Of a stretch of DNA of 64,000 bases, positions 23,276-36,011 are shown piece after piece. The DNA comes from Peromyscus leucopus (taxonomy: Eukaryota > Chordata > Mammalia > Rodentia > Cricetidae). Below the pieces are notes generated by a model. That model saw only the letters and a program-made list of their open reading frames with translations. It ran no database searches and had not been told where the DNA came from. Location of the stretch: positions 80,793,235 through 80,857,234 of the forward strand of contig NC_051066.1 of the NCBI RefSeq assembly GCF_004664715.2, read 5' to 3'. The position numbers were made by a program, and so were the translations under genes. Position 1 is the first letter of the stretch, and every line of letters begins with the position of its first letter.

Positions 23276-26200
23276 CTGAAAAACACAGAAATGGAATACT
23301 CATAATTAATTACAAAATAAACATCTATACAGAACCACTATTTTGAATACAAACTGTAGTGGAGATAAGAAATATTCATAAATAAAAGCTAAAGCTACTA
23401 GAGTCTGAAAAGCAGATGGAATAGTCTCCTAGTTGAATGGCTTGATCTATATAGGTATTCTATGTTAAAGAGTTGAAGGCAAGGTGAAACGTATTAGACA
23501 TATTGGAAACAGAGAGAAGTCTGGCTAAAGGGCTGCAACATGGTTAGTTCTGGAGTCTGCTGTGTCCCTTCCCAGATACTACCATTGGCTCTAGAGCAGA
23601 AGCAATGGCAAAGAAACTATGACCAGCACTGACCAATGGCCAACACCTTCTTCCTGAACCCAGCTTGAGACGAACTCCACAGTGCTAAGCAGGACAGCTT
23701 GGGAAATGTACTGGTGCTAGATTAGAATACATTAACATGGTTCTAAGCACAGAAAATCCAATTCCTAGACAGTAATGACTCAAAAGTCCCCCCCCCACCC
23801 CCGAATTCATGGCTAAGAAAGCGAAATCATTGCAATTATTTTACTTAATAGAAATTTGGTATTTTTTGTAGCTTATGACAGGGTGATAGCTAGAAAACCA
23901 TAATCCTGTAAAACAATACATCAGGACATTTTTGCTCTACAGATACAGATTTGTTAAAACCAATCATTATTTGTGCAATTTTGGGACTCTCATTTTACAG
24001 ACTGGTAGTATCCATTACTTTAAAAACTATTTAGAAGAAAAGAATGTGAGATGTAAGGCAGCCAAGAAAACTGGCCTGTTCAGTGCTATGTCTTCTGTTA
24101 AAGGAGAGACCATAAAGATTTTCATTTTGCAAAAGCTTCATGACTATTACTGGGTTTAGTGCTGTTCTTCTGTTTCTTAAGTGCCTCTGTAAAGACTGAT
24201 GAGAGTGGACCTAAAAGAGGGTATGCTGATACTATATGATTCAAAGGGGATGCACAGTAGTTTGGGTTTCCAAACATTCTGCTGAAATAGTTGGTTAGCT
24301 CACACCTCAGGCAGTATTTGAAGCTCCTCCATAGAGGAGTGCATATTGTGTGGAAGACGGTTCAGCCTCTAGTCTTTGGTCTTAAAAGGAGTGTAAAAAA
24401 GTTTTCTTTATCTTTAAAAAAACTTTCAATTATGTGGGCACACTAAGTATAGAATACATACAAAATCAGCAAATGGCTATTTTTCTTATGGCAATTCTTC
24501 ACTCAATGGTGAGAAAATAATCCAGATTGATTCCTTACTTTCAGTGCTGTGCCACAGGGAATGGTACTACTCCAGGAATAACAGGGGCTTCAGAGGCCAG
24601 AAACATCTCTCAATATTTCTTTAGCCAAAGACTATTATATCAAACTCATCCAGGTTGGGTTTCAGCCAGTTATTCTTCACCCAAACAAAAATGTCTGCCA
24701 GACATTCCAACAGCTGGGAGACAGTTCACAATGAGTCAACTTGAAAATGATTCATTGTGCTGAGTACTGAACAATGTTGGGATGGGGGTGGGGCGTGGCT
24801 GCGTTGGTAGGAAAGGGTGAGAACAAGTGGGAGATGAAGAAAAACCATGTGGTTCCCCCATCAGGAAGAATCTTGGATACTAACCAGCAGGCGCCTATCA
24901 TTTCATTTTTAGTATAAATTCTACTGAGAAGAGTACTCATATCACGGACCTTCAGATGAGCAAGAGCTTATCAAGGCAACTGACAGTATTTCTTAATCAA
25001 AAGGTCAGATTTACTTTTATTTATAAATAAAAAGCAGAGTCTTTGTATCTAAATTCTAAGTTTGTTAGAGTTCACCTACTCAAGATTTCAGGCATATCAA
25101 CTCGGGGCTTCTCAATTATATGATTAGTAGAACTGTAAGGTGTAAAGATGAACTTATTTCCACTCTAACAGTAAAGAAGCGCTGTGTATTTAAATGACTA
25201 ACTGGACATTGCTATTTCCTTCTTTCATTTAACCCTAAAGTTAACTAATAAACCACTAAAAGGTTGTAATATTTATCAATCTTTTAGGTCTTTTTAAAAA
25301 CAACTTATAAAGCAGGTGATTAATTATATTCACTCAAGAAAACTAATAAATTCTAAATATAAAGTAGCATGTACAGCCTGATTTCAAAATTTCTCAGAGA
25401 TATGTTCACTCATTCATGTATCTTACGTATTGTATTTCTAAGTTCTACATTTGTATCACTGTTATTAATTATAAACTAAAATCTATCTAAAAAGCTTTCA
25501 TCGAGCTTTATGCTAAGAATAAACATTTAATGATATTGTTATCATAAGAGAGGTTACATTGAACAGTGATCTTACTGCCTTCTGCACAGCTATTTGCAAA
25601 AGTTGGTGCAATGTGGCTAACCAGCTTAATTGTGAAAATTATACAAATATATGAAATCATCTATACAATAAGGATGGAAAATTATAAAAGAACAACATCT
25701 GTTTTCTGACTAAGATAACTTTTTTTTATAATAAACACAATGAGTCTCTACTTATTTGTAGGAACATAAAAAGATAATTGAGCATGGAAATGATTTTTTT
25801 TTAAAGATTAAAAAAGATGTGATTGCTTGTGTATGTTCAAGAGTAATGGTTCACCAATGTGGTATTATCTTAGAGCTGTGCTTATTACAAGGGCCTTCAA
25901 GTCTCTGTATTAATACTAAATGGTCTTTTATAGGTAAAGATAGGTGAATTTACATAAAAGAACAAAAATTGATGCATTTAGAAAACCCTTGAAAGCATAA
26001 TAATCACAATTCAGTTTGCTAGGAATACACTGTATGTAAAAACTATCATATAGTCAGTGGTGCTCTGAAATCTTTAGCATAGTGCCCAGAGTAGGGATTT
26101 TGACATCAAACTTCTCCATTCCTTTCCTCCCGGACTCTAAGCACTTTTATTTATTAGCAAAGATGTGAAACTTTCTGGTTTTCAGTTGCAATGAAGAAGT

Positions 26201-26379
26201 GACAGAATCTACCATCAAGAACTAAGAACACATTTGCACAATATTTCTATTTTAATTTTGGAATTGCTAAATTAAAGTTTCAAGGGAGGAATATTTGAAT
26301 AAGGATATCAGAACTTAGCCATTATGACTAAATTAATGGTTATAGTGCACATGTGCCACAGTGACATCACCCAAGTATG

Positions 26380-26760
26380 TACAACAATATTGCCACCCCT
26401 CCTCCTTGCCCATCTGGATAGGAAAATCTAGGATGACTCAAAAATCCTTCTTCTTCTAGACAAATCTCCCTTTGCTCCTGGGTGAAGGTTGTCAGCTCTG
26501 GATAGGAGCCAAGACATGACTAGGAGGGAAGCCAGAAGAGAAGAGAGCTGGTGTCTAGGAGTTTTAAGAGTTTGCTGGCAATCTCGGAGGGCATTGTCAT
26601 AAGTTGCAGAAAGGGCCCTTAATATTTTCTGTTCCAGTGTAACTTCTTAATTGTGTAAATTCAACTCACATCAGATGCTGCTGCAAATAAACAAGACGAA
26701 CTACACTACTCAGTTGTCGGCCATTTTATTGTAACTTAGATTCACAAGAACCTGGTGAGT
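26380..26760. other. Repeat-free GC-balanced intronic block
   Basis: Less AT-rich than its flanks and without recognisable repeats. It includes GATGCTGCTGCAAATAAACA and CAGTTGTCGGCCATTTTATTG. Possible conserved element, not established; no coding signal seen. Confidence 0.2.
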
Positions 26761-28827
26761 TTTTGCTTTGACTGTTGTTGTTTGCTTTTAAAGATTGGTA
26801 GCACATTTTTATTTAGGATATTTCAAATCTATGAAATGGATTTTAAATTCTCAAAGATTAATTTAATACTTCATTTCAACTCAAAGCTCATAAAGTTAAA
26901 GTAGGAATTTGAAGGAAAAATTCCACTACTGTCATGTATGTAAAGCTAGCACAATTGTTCTAACACAAATCTTAGCTATAAGTTAGCAGGGACAATGACA
27001 CTTTAAACTCTGAGCATTCCTTTACTTTGATGACACTAATTACCACAACAATAAAAAGGACACAATTTGTGCCAGCACAGAATAAATTTCTAGTAAATAT
27101 TTTAACTTGAGGATTAAAGAGTAATCAGTATTTTAATTTCCAAGAGACTTCCGAGGAATAAACCAATTGAAATAAAGCATACATACACTGTCTCAAGAAT
27201 ACACTCTTGGGTTCTTCATTTATACTATCTAAGAAAGATAGCAAAGAATATGAGAGAAAAGCTCCCATTTGAGGGTGGCATGAACATTAGATCTGGACAA
27301 AGCATGGCTCCAGTTGGAGAAGAAAATAATTAATTCCTTTCTGTTTGGCCGGTATATGACAGGAGGTGTACATGTGCATGGAGAACTCCCACAATTGAGC
27401 TTGGGATACCAAACCTTTTTTGAAAAATGCACACATTTCTTTGTTATTAAATCCAACAATAAAGTTAAACAAAGGACAAATCCAGGGATATTTGAGGAAG
27501 AATACTTTTCATAATTTCTTATGTGCTCAATTCTATTAAAATGAAGACTATGAAACAATAATATGATTTTGACAATTCTGTTTATTATTTTTGAGCTTAA
27601 TAAAGAATGCAATTTTATCTGATAAAATTATACTAATAGACTTACAATGTCTATTAAATTAAATCATTACAGGTTTAATGCTTTTATTAAAGTTCACAGC
27701 TTATTTTAGAATATAGAGAAAACTTTTTGTAAATAATGTAATTTAAGTGGAACCTATCTCTTGGTATCATCACATAATAACATTCATGCAAGAAATAATA
27801 AAACTACCATTTTTTCCCTAAAGCTTAAAACATTGCACAAAGGAGCTGAAGGCAAATATATTTCAGCTTAAGGAGAAAGAAACAATTGCATTTTTCATGT
27901 CTTACTAGGAAAAGGCAATGAAAACACATGTTTTTGTGTGCTCTATCTGATCTCCCACTTAGTATTCTAACTTTGTTTTGAAAAGGCTGGTTCCTGGTTT
28001 TAGAGCATGATTTTAGAAATACCATTTGTTTACAAGGGTGGAGTATATATTTATACAAGTTTTGCTTGTTTTTCAGTCAACATTCAGCAATGATATAAAA
28101 CATTAATAGAACATGTTCTAAATACTCAGAAATGGGATGCGGAAAATAAAAGGTAGGCTAGAATAAATAATGGTGTATAGTATTCAAAATCAATTTCAAG
28201 CTCTCCCCAAGACTTTTTGCCATCTATTTTTACAATATGGAAGTTAATCAGATACCTTGGTTCTTTATGTAAAAAAATGTTTCAAGTGATAAATTCTACT
28301 TTACTTTTTTGTCTTCAAAGCGGAGTATCCAGTTAATGTCTGTGATGCTGTGGCAGCTTAGAGATACTAAAGTTTAAGATCAGTTTAGACTCATACCACA
28401 TTGAGTATAAAATGATAGCCTGTCATTGGGAACAGGCAGCCGAGCCAGGTCCAGATGGGAGACTGGCTGGGAAAAGGCGGAGGCAGGTGGGAAAGTGATG
28501 GGAACCTGACACAAGACAGGACTACTCCCTCTGCTGGCAAGGTCCTCACCTGCTGGATTTTAACTAATGACTCGCTTTTCTTTCATTATTTAAGATATAA
28601 CCAATACATTATTTAAAGTGTCCCCTTTTAGTCTCTGTACTATAGCTACACATTTGCAAATACCTTACTTTCAGCATATGAATTTTTCCAATATATAGGG
28701 ATCCAATGTTTCACCAGGAGGTCTAATTATTTATCTCATAATTTAATTACATCATAAGCATAAGCAAATGTAGAACTGCTTTATAATGTAAGCTTTCTAA
28801 AATTATGCCTTTAAATCATACTCCTTG

Positions 28828-28845
28828 ATATAGATATATCTATAT
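28828..28845. repeat. Perfect 18-bp palindrome
   Basis: ATATAGATATATCTATAT is its own reverse complement, within AT-rich sequence. It is a simple-sequence derivative of TATA/GATA units with no evident role. Confidence 0.9.
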
Positions 28846-29179
28846 ATACCACATATGATTTAAAGAAAAAGTCTTGGGCTATGGATTTCCCAATCTCTTT
28901 CTCTGGCTCTGTGTAATGCTCTGTAATGAAATAATATAGAAATGAACCATATAAATCAACTATACAGGGAACAAGGAAACAGCATGTCACAGCAAAACAG
29001 CATAGATGTACAGCGCCAAACCTACCCGATAATCTAATGAGCTGAACTTACAGATTTTATGTACTAATACTAAGAACTAATGATTACACAAAAAACTAGT
29101 TAAATTTTATAGAAAAATTATTCGATATCTGGTTTTCAATGTAAGTTAATAGCTGCAGCAAAAACATTTAGTAAAAATC

Positions 29180-29630
29180 TGTTCTAAGATTTTGGCCTAC
29201 AACCAGAAGCTCCCAGAACAGGAGGGATCAGCTTTTTCACCCACTGTTCTCATCTGAATCCTGGCTTAAAAGCTATTCCAGCTCCCAGCTTTCCAGAAGG
29301 CTCCATCCCAGGAATCCTTGCCTGCCATTTGGTTTGCTGATTTTAATCTCTCAGGACTTTCTTAGTGGCTCTACTCTGCTGAACTGGCACTTGCTTCTAG
29401 AAGTGAGTTATTATTAAACCTGTAGGTCAATTGTGGCACTAACAACTCTTTGGAAGCTTTCAGCCACACTGTACAATTTGATAGTCTAATTAAATATTAA
29501 TTCTAAGTGTTACATTTTGTGACTAAGAGCTTTTATTTTCCATCATCAGCCTGGAAGAGAAAGAGGTTACAAGGCTAATTTAATCCCTCCCTTTGTACTC
29601 CCCAACATTAAAGATTAACTACGTAGGGTA
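29180..29630. other. Repeat-free GC-balanced intronic block
   Basis: Single-copy-looking sequence (for example CTTGCCTGCCATTTGGTTTGC and TCTAATTAAATATTAATTC) within AT-rich intron 7. No exon fits here: there are no paired splice sites with an Elp4-like frame. Possible conserved non-coding DNA. Confidence 0.2.
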
Positions 29631-30313
29631 TGAAAACATTATTAAAAAGCTAGAACTTTTTATATAATAATAATGTAATTAATAGCAAAGGGCTAAAATA
29701 TAACATCAGGGCATAATATTTGACCTGGTACTTAAGCAGCTGGAAAATATAACTAGTAACAAGCACATTTGTCTTAGCATTAATAAATAAATATCTCTTA
29801 TCAGACACTAAGCATGCTTTAAGAAAGGTAAGCATACGAGTAAGAAAACAGAAATAATTCAAAAGTCCTAATTTTCTCACAAGAATTCTTCAGATAGCTT
29901 GTAACACAAAGGATAAAAGATTTAATAATTTTACTTATGAAATACACAGTTACACTTCTACCTTTTTTTAAATACCAAAAAAAAAAAAAACCCTATGTAA
30001 AAATAATGTCAAAGGCCCTTCCCCACTCTGCTGGTTTCCAGCTCACAAACACTGAACACACAGGTCCATGCCTATTCTGCTCTCAGAACAGCTGTGTCTC
30101 TGCCCAGACACTGGTCATCAGAAAGAAGATGTGGTCCAGCAGCCAAAGGTCCCATATGCCCCAACAATGACTCACTCTCTATACCATGAGACACTCTACT
30201 CTTCATACCACTGATGAATTTCAGCTTGGCCCTAAACAGCCTTTTAGCTAATAATAGCTAACACTACATATCAGTCACAATACGAAACAACATCCCAATT
30301 GTTTTAGAGAAAG

Positions 30314-30318
<5 letters not shown>

Positions 30319-30364
<46 letters not shown>
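30319..30364 (+). repeat. (CA)n microsatellite
   Basis: About 23 uninterrupted AC units. Confidence 0.98.
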
Positions 30365-30366
<2 letters not shown>

Positions 30367-31159
30367 ATTATTTTCTTTACAATATACTGAATATACTTCG
30401 GTTACATGAAACACAATAAAAAGGGTTCTAAATGGTATTTTTCCTTTTTAATATGAACACAAATCTAACTGGCAGTTACTACATCCTTCTCATATTTAGT
30501 GTATATAACTACATTAATACAAAAACGCTCCATGTACTGCTGTAGGAAGAAATTCAGTAGGCAAATTATAGATAATGTGAAGTGTAAAAGTTTCAGCTAT
30601 TTTGACCAAGAAAACCAGTTAAATATATAGTGCATGTATGATGCACACAAGCTGTGGCAGTCTTAGACTATAACAAGATGCTGCTAATATGCATACTGAA
30701 CAGAAAACAATTGAGTAATCTAAGAATCCCAACCTCTACCAAGAGGGTTGAAATAGTTCTATTATTTGCTATTTTAAGGAAAAATCAACTACTTTTACAG
30801 CTTACTAGACTTACATAAAGTTACTAGAATTTGACACATACAGTCTAAAACTTAGATGAGTTGAATATAATTCAGTTCACTTGAAAAAAAAAGTTCTTTT
30901 CAATCTTGTAAATGTGTCATTTCCCTACAATCACTTTTGGGTCAATTAAGATCTGAAACAATTACAGGTTGGTTATTAGATGACAATACCTTGATTAAGA
31001 GAGGAATCATGAAGGAAATGACACCTAGAATATGTAGCTTATTTATCCATTAGTATGAGTAGCTATGATCAGGAGGTTACGTCCATAATGTTCATCCTTA
31101 AATATTCTCCTTATTAAAGTAGAGTTGTAAAGATTATTTAAAACCATGTCTCTCTTTGT

Positions 31160-31287
31160 GGGTGTGTGTACATGTGTGCAGGTGTCTGTGAACACCAGAG
31201 GGTTCAGACCCCATGGAGCTGCCTGACATGGGTGGTGGGAACAGAATTCAGGTTCTCTTGAAGAGCAGTGTGTGCTCCAAACTCACA
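31160..31287 (-). mobile_element. B3-family SINE
   Basis: ACATGTGTGCAGGTGTCTGTG, CCCCATGGAGCTGCCTGACA, AACAGAATTCAGGTTCTCTTG and AAGAGCAGTGTGTGCTC match reverse B2/B3. Confidence 0.8.
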
Positions 31288-31484
31288 ATGTCCCTTTAAA
31301 AAGCCATTTAAATAGTCTAATATATAAGATAAAATAATTTAAAATATGCCAATCTGTTCCTGTAATGATTATCACAACAATTACAGGTAAAAATATTTTT
31401 CAAAATTTTATAGTTATAAACAAAAGTTTGATTATTTACCAAGCAGTTATATTTAACTCTTTACATTAGATCTCATTTATTCAT

Positions 31485-31790
31485 CCACTCATTTATTTAT
31501 ATGTATATGGGCACATGTGTTTATTTATACACAGCATGCACATTTACCCATTTATTTGTTTGTATATGGAATTTTTGTGTTAATTTATTTATATATGGGC
31601 ACACACACTATCTATCTGTCTGTCTGTCTGTCTGTCTGCCTGTCACCTACCTACCTACCTACCTACCTACCTACCTACCTACCTACCTATGGTCAGAGGA
31701 TAATTTGGCAAGAGTTGGTTCTCACTTTCCACTAAGTGGATTCTGGCAACCAAACTCAAATTGTCAGGGTTAGTAGCAAACACCTTTGAC
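31485..31790 (-). mobile_element. B3-type SINE remnant with embedded tetranucleotide arrays
   Basis: Terminal parts resemble a reverse B3-type SINE (GGTCAGAGGATAATTTGGC, GTTGGTTCTCACTTTCCAC, CTGGCAACCAAACTCAAA). The middle is occupied by repeated TTTAT/TATATGGGCACA units and two tetranucleotide arrays. Confidence 0.55.
31609..31689 (+). repeat. Compound tetranucleotide microsatellite (TCTG)n(ACCT)n
   Basis: TCTA/TCTG units run from about 31609 to 31644, followed by about 11 ACCT units to 31689. Overlapping ORFs of repeated YLPT or SVCL are array artefacts. Confidence 0.97.
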
Positions 31791-33219
31791 ACCTTCACTG
31801 TCTTATTTCTTATTTAAGAATGAAAATTACTTCTTACTTATTTGAAGATAAAAGATAAATTTAGAAGACCATTGGAGTCTACTTGCAAAATTCATATTAG
31901 TGATTTGTAAAGGCAGGCATGGCTTGACTTGGTTTAGCTGGTAAAATTCCGGCACTGGACCCAGTGTTACAGATGGAAAAGTTTCTCTACAGACAAATGT
32001 TCTGCATTACTCATTTCTGTGGCTTCAAAGCTCTAGTATATTGATATTATCGACTAATCTGAAAAGCTGTTAATTAAGGTAACAGTTTAAACCTCATTCA
32101 GTTGTTAAGAGATAGGGTCGCCTCTTTTTTTAAAGCAGGAAATGCATTTTCTTTGGTACGAGCCCATTAGCAGTGGTTAAGTTTTGTTCAATGAGAAGCT
32201 TGGGTAAACACTGTAAGGATCATATCATTGGAAGAGAGTAACTATGTGATAAGAACACTGGATACAGATATCAAGTAACCAAGTTTCAACAACAATAAAT
32301 AAAAACATGCTGCAGTCTCGTTTTAAATTTGCAATCCGTTCTGAAACAAAGAAAGCTTCAGCAGTTCAGGCACTGATGTTTCTCAGCAAACACAACAGAC
32401 TTTACCCTTCATTATCACAGCCTGAGGAACATCGTAGGTTATATTGAAAAGTTCCTTAAAGAGTGTAGATTTGGACAACACTGATAAAAACTAGCATAAT
32501 GAAAAGTAAATAGTCTTTGAAAGGAAAGTTATGGGAAAGATATAGGAAAATAACCCTTCATTTTAATACCAAGTGTGCCAGTGTTTACTTTCTAACAGTT
32601 TTAGGTTAAAGTGTTTTTAATCTATAAAGAAAATACAAATCAAAGATAACCTGTCATGCTGTGTGAGAAGTATACGAGCCACAGGAAATCTTTTTTTCTT
32701 TTGCTAACAAAACTGTATTTAGGCATAAAACTAAGTGTTTATTTCCTGAAAGAAATATTACTGCTTCTCCTTTTTCATAGGCACACAGCTGTCACTGGAA
32801 TTGAAAATAAAAGATATAAAATGTTTACGTAATTTTGAGATAGATAACAAATCTCACAAATAGTTAAGACAATTCTCATGTATAAATCAGAAAGAATGAA
32901 GGTGTCATATCTGACTAGATATAGAAATTAAAACGTGCCATTTTAAAGTACTTTAGTTACTTTGCCAAAAATACATCTTGCTAAAAAGCATCAAAGGAGA
33001 AAAACATTTGTTCCCAATAGTAAGTGTGTGTGTGTGTGGGGGGGCAGAAGTACAGTGCATAATTTGGAAGATAATAACCATTCATATAGTCATTTATACA
33101 TAAAGTTTTGAAAGTTAAAATATTCTTACAATTTAACATGTAGAAGGGTTTAAAGAGTTAGTTACTTTTCTTAGATATAACCTTTGTTTTCAATCTATGA
33201 TAACTTTGAGTCAACGAGA

Positions 33220-33560
33220 GTGGATAGCTAAGCCGTGAGAATGTGAGCATCTGCCGTTATTGTCACTAAAGGCCTGTCTACTGCCCGAGTTGGAGAGACC
33301 ACATGCTCGGCTGTCCTCTCATCTTGCCATCCTCACCAATTAACTATTAACATGGAGGGCTGTACACATGCTCTCAGGGGCTCTTTAACAGGCTTCTTGG
33401 CGAGTGGAACAACTACTCAGCAGGGATGTGGGAACAGAGTAAGGCTGGGATATAGGGCACTACCGTGGCTCTGCCCTAGTCACACTGCACCCCACAGTTC
33501 AATACTTAACAAGAATCATCTGCAATGAGGCCATCTTCACATACATTTTAGGATAATGTC
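33220..33560. promoter_or_regulatory. Candidate conserved non-coding block
   Basis: Repeat-free, GC-balanced, with retained CpGs (GTCAACGAGAG, GCCGTTATTGTC, TGCCCGAGTTGG, GGCGAGTGG) and CACCAATTAACTATTAACA, the same ATTAACTATTAAC word as at 19218. Regulatory role inferred only. Confidence 0.3.
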
Positions 33561-34236
33561 TTTGGGTAGATATTAAACTATACTCTAGCAAGAGAGCTAT
33601 GAGTAATACTACTACTTCTTAAGGAAAACTAAAACTACACTTATGTCTGAAGACATTCATAATTACTTGCTAAATATTTTTAGTTCTTTAAAAATGATAT
33701 TTAGAACTTACTTCTTACACATTTACTTCAAAGTACACTATTATGCTATTATAGAAATAACCTTTAATTCGAAGGAGATAAAAAATTTCAAGTTTAAAGT
33801 TTTGAGACTGAACATAAAATACTTCAAATAAGAAATTTAAAATCACCCTTGTTCATTCTGCTTAGAAGTATCATTACAACAATAAGTTAAAATCAGTTTT
33901 GAATCTATTATTTTCCCTATTTTAACTTCTCCCCCTCTTTTGCAATTTCCTTAACTATGTGTTCCTTCCCTACAATGAAATTACACATGGGAAGCATGCC
34001 AAAAGTACAATAAAGGGTAACTAATCATTACTGTACAAGTCTGACAGAATGCTAATAACTAAGATAAGAACACTGATTGGCTGTTTTACCACTCTAAGAG
34101 ATGAAAATATTTTATATACTCTTAGTCTAGTGCTAATTTAAAGATGCTTAATTATATGACAAAATTTCCAAGGATATAAAACGACATTTCTTTTTCCTGA
34201 CAGAAACAATTATCAACACCAAAGCTCAAATATCCA

Positions 34237-34287
34237 ACACACAGACACACACACAGACACACAGACACAGACACAGACACAGACACA

Positions 34288-34334
<47 letters not shown>
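34237..34334 (+). repeat. (CACAGA)n(CA)n microsatellite
   Basis: Hexamer-type ACAGAC units grade into about 25 CA units. The cysteine-valine ORF on the minus strand is an artefact. Confidence 0.97.
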
Positions 34335-34338
<4 letters not shown>

Positions 34339-34925
34339 CATACATAGGTGAAAAACCACCAAAAACTTCAAAACACCCAGAACAACAAGAACAAAAACAC
34401 CAAACCCAAACCACAAGCACTCATATTAATTTTTGTTTAGCCTATCTTTCGCATCCCCGAGTACAGTGAGTTTGTCATGTTAATACGCTATCTCCATAGA
34501 TACCTATCATGCCTGCTGTATCTGAATGAATAAGTGAGTGGGTGAGTGAGTGAGCTAAAATGCCCTTAGTCACACAAGCACCATTTCAACTCTGTCTTAG
34601 GCACTCCAGAAATAGTACTGGTCATGGTGGGAAAACTGATGTGAGTCTTGTATAGTTTATTCTCCCAAGAAATGGACAAGCATGTCTCTGCCTTAAACTT
34701 AATCCAAGAGAGGATACTGCCAAGTGGTTTTCATGAAAAAGATCAGGGAGCTGAAGATCTCCTCTTTCTGCTGTTGGTAGTGGCAGCCAGTTTCCAGCAT
34801 GCCAAGCTGGTGCCCCCCTCTGAGCTGCTCTCTCAGTCCTTCCATTGCATCAGCACTCTGAACATTTTAAATTTCTGACAGCGCTCTGCTCAGATGATCA
34901 GTTCTGAAGGTCTCTGAAGTAATAC

Positions 34926-35095
34926 ACAGTGCTGATGATGATTGCTAACATTTCCTGAATGCCCACGATGTGTCAGTACTTGGTGTTTTTCATCCTCTGA
35001 ATTGTGTATTTTTTTGGCCACATTTTTATAGATGAAGAAGCTAAGACTGAGAAAATTAACTAAGACCAAGTAATTTATTGAGCATTTCCACCTGC
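34926..35095 (+). repeat. MIR SINE
   Basis: GCTAACATTTCCTGAATGCCC, GATGTGTCAGTACTTGGTG, TTTTATAGATGAAGAAGCTA and AGACTGAGAAAATTAACTAA follow the MIR order (core motif, 'gatgaggaaactgag', 'ttaagtaacttgcc'). Confidence 0.75.
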
Positions 35096-35408
35096 AAAAG
35101 CACATTTTTTTTTAATTCATTGAATACTGCTTTGTTCCCATCTTCCTTAATTCAATTCTAAGCCAGTATCTTTATGGAATAAGCAGCATAGAATGGTAGC
35201 TAAGTGAACATGAACTAGAAAGGAGCTGCTCAGGTCTAACTTCTGCTGTGTATCTTGAGAAAAGAAAACAGCATCAGCACATAGTATAAGGATTACATGA
35301 GTTACTATCTAAAGAGTGTAGGACTACAAGTGGCCTATGGTAATCACTTCACAAATTTCTATGAAACAATCTCAATCTTTCAGTTTTGTATATTCATATG
35401 CTAATTAG

Positions 35409-35670
35409 GGTGTGTGTGTAAGTGCACGTATGTGTGTGTAGAGGTCAACTTTGGGTGTCATTCCTTAAGCATCAACCACCTCTACCTTCTTTTTTGAGAC
35501 AGGGTCTGTCACCGAGACCTGGGGCTTGCAGCAAGTCTGGAGGGTCCACTTGTATCTTCCTCCCCAGTGCTAGAATTACAAGTGGGTATCACTGCATCTG
35601 GCTTTTTACATGGGTTCTGGGGACCGGACTCAGGTCTTCATGTTTACTGACTAAACCACCTCCCCAGTGC
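35409..35670 (-). mobile_element. B4-family composite SINE
   Basis: GTAGAGGTCAACTTTGGGTG, TTTTTGAGACAGGGTCTGTC, CCCCAGTGCTAGAATTACAAG, ATCTGGCTTTTTACATGGG and CTGGGGACCGGACTCAGGTC are the reverse complement of a long B4-type element. Confidence 0.8.
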
Positions 35671-35865
35671 TTCTGATTGAGCTTCTAAGCAAACTGCTAC
35701 CAGTTCTTACTCTCTCTGCTTTCCCTTCCAGTCTTTGTAAGTTATCAAGAGTTTTATTTCCTACTTATATCATACCTGATTTGAACAAATTGTTAAGTTA
35801 CATTTGCTGAATGTATTGATAAAAAAACAAATACATAGTTTCTCGCCCCCCTCCCCCTTTATTTT

Positions 35866-36011
35866 TTAGTTTCTTGAGACAGGGTTTCTCTATGTACCCA
35901 CCGTGGCTGTCCTGGAACTTGTAGACCAGGCTGGCCTCGAACTCACAGAGATCCACCTGCCTCTGCCTCCCAAGTGCTGGGAATACAAGTGTACACCACT
36001 ACCACCCAGCT
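35866..36011 (-). mobile_element. B1 SINE
   Basis: TTGAGACAGGGTTTCTCTATG, GTAGACCAGGCTGGCCTCGA, CACAGAGATCCACCTGCCTC and CCCAAGTGCTGGGAATACAAG show a near-complete reverse B1. Confidence 0.95.

Noticed and set aside
27229..27612. 127-codon minus-strand ORF in intron 7
   Set aside because: No domain, no splice context joining it to Elp4, and overlapping open frames on both strands typical of AT-rich intron DNA.
31501..31773. ORFs with YLPT and SVCL repeats; superficially CRISPR-like spacing
   Set aside because: Pure tetranucleotide arrays with no spacers; not CRISPR and not a protein.
34226..34420. Cys-Val-rich minus-strand ORF
   Set aside because: Product of the CA/CAGA microsatellite.
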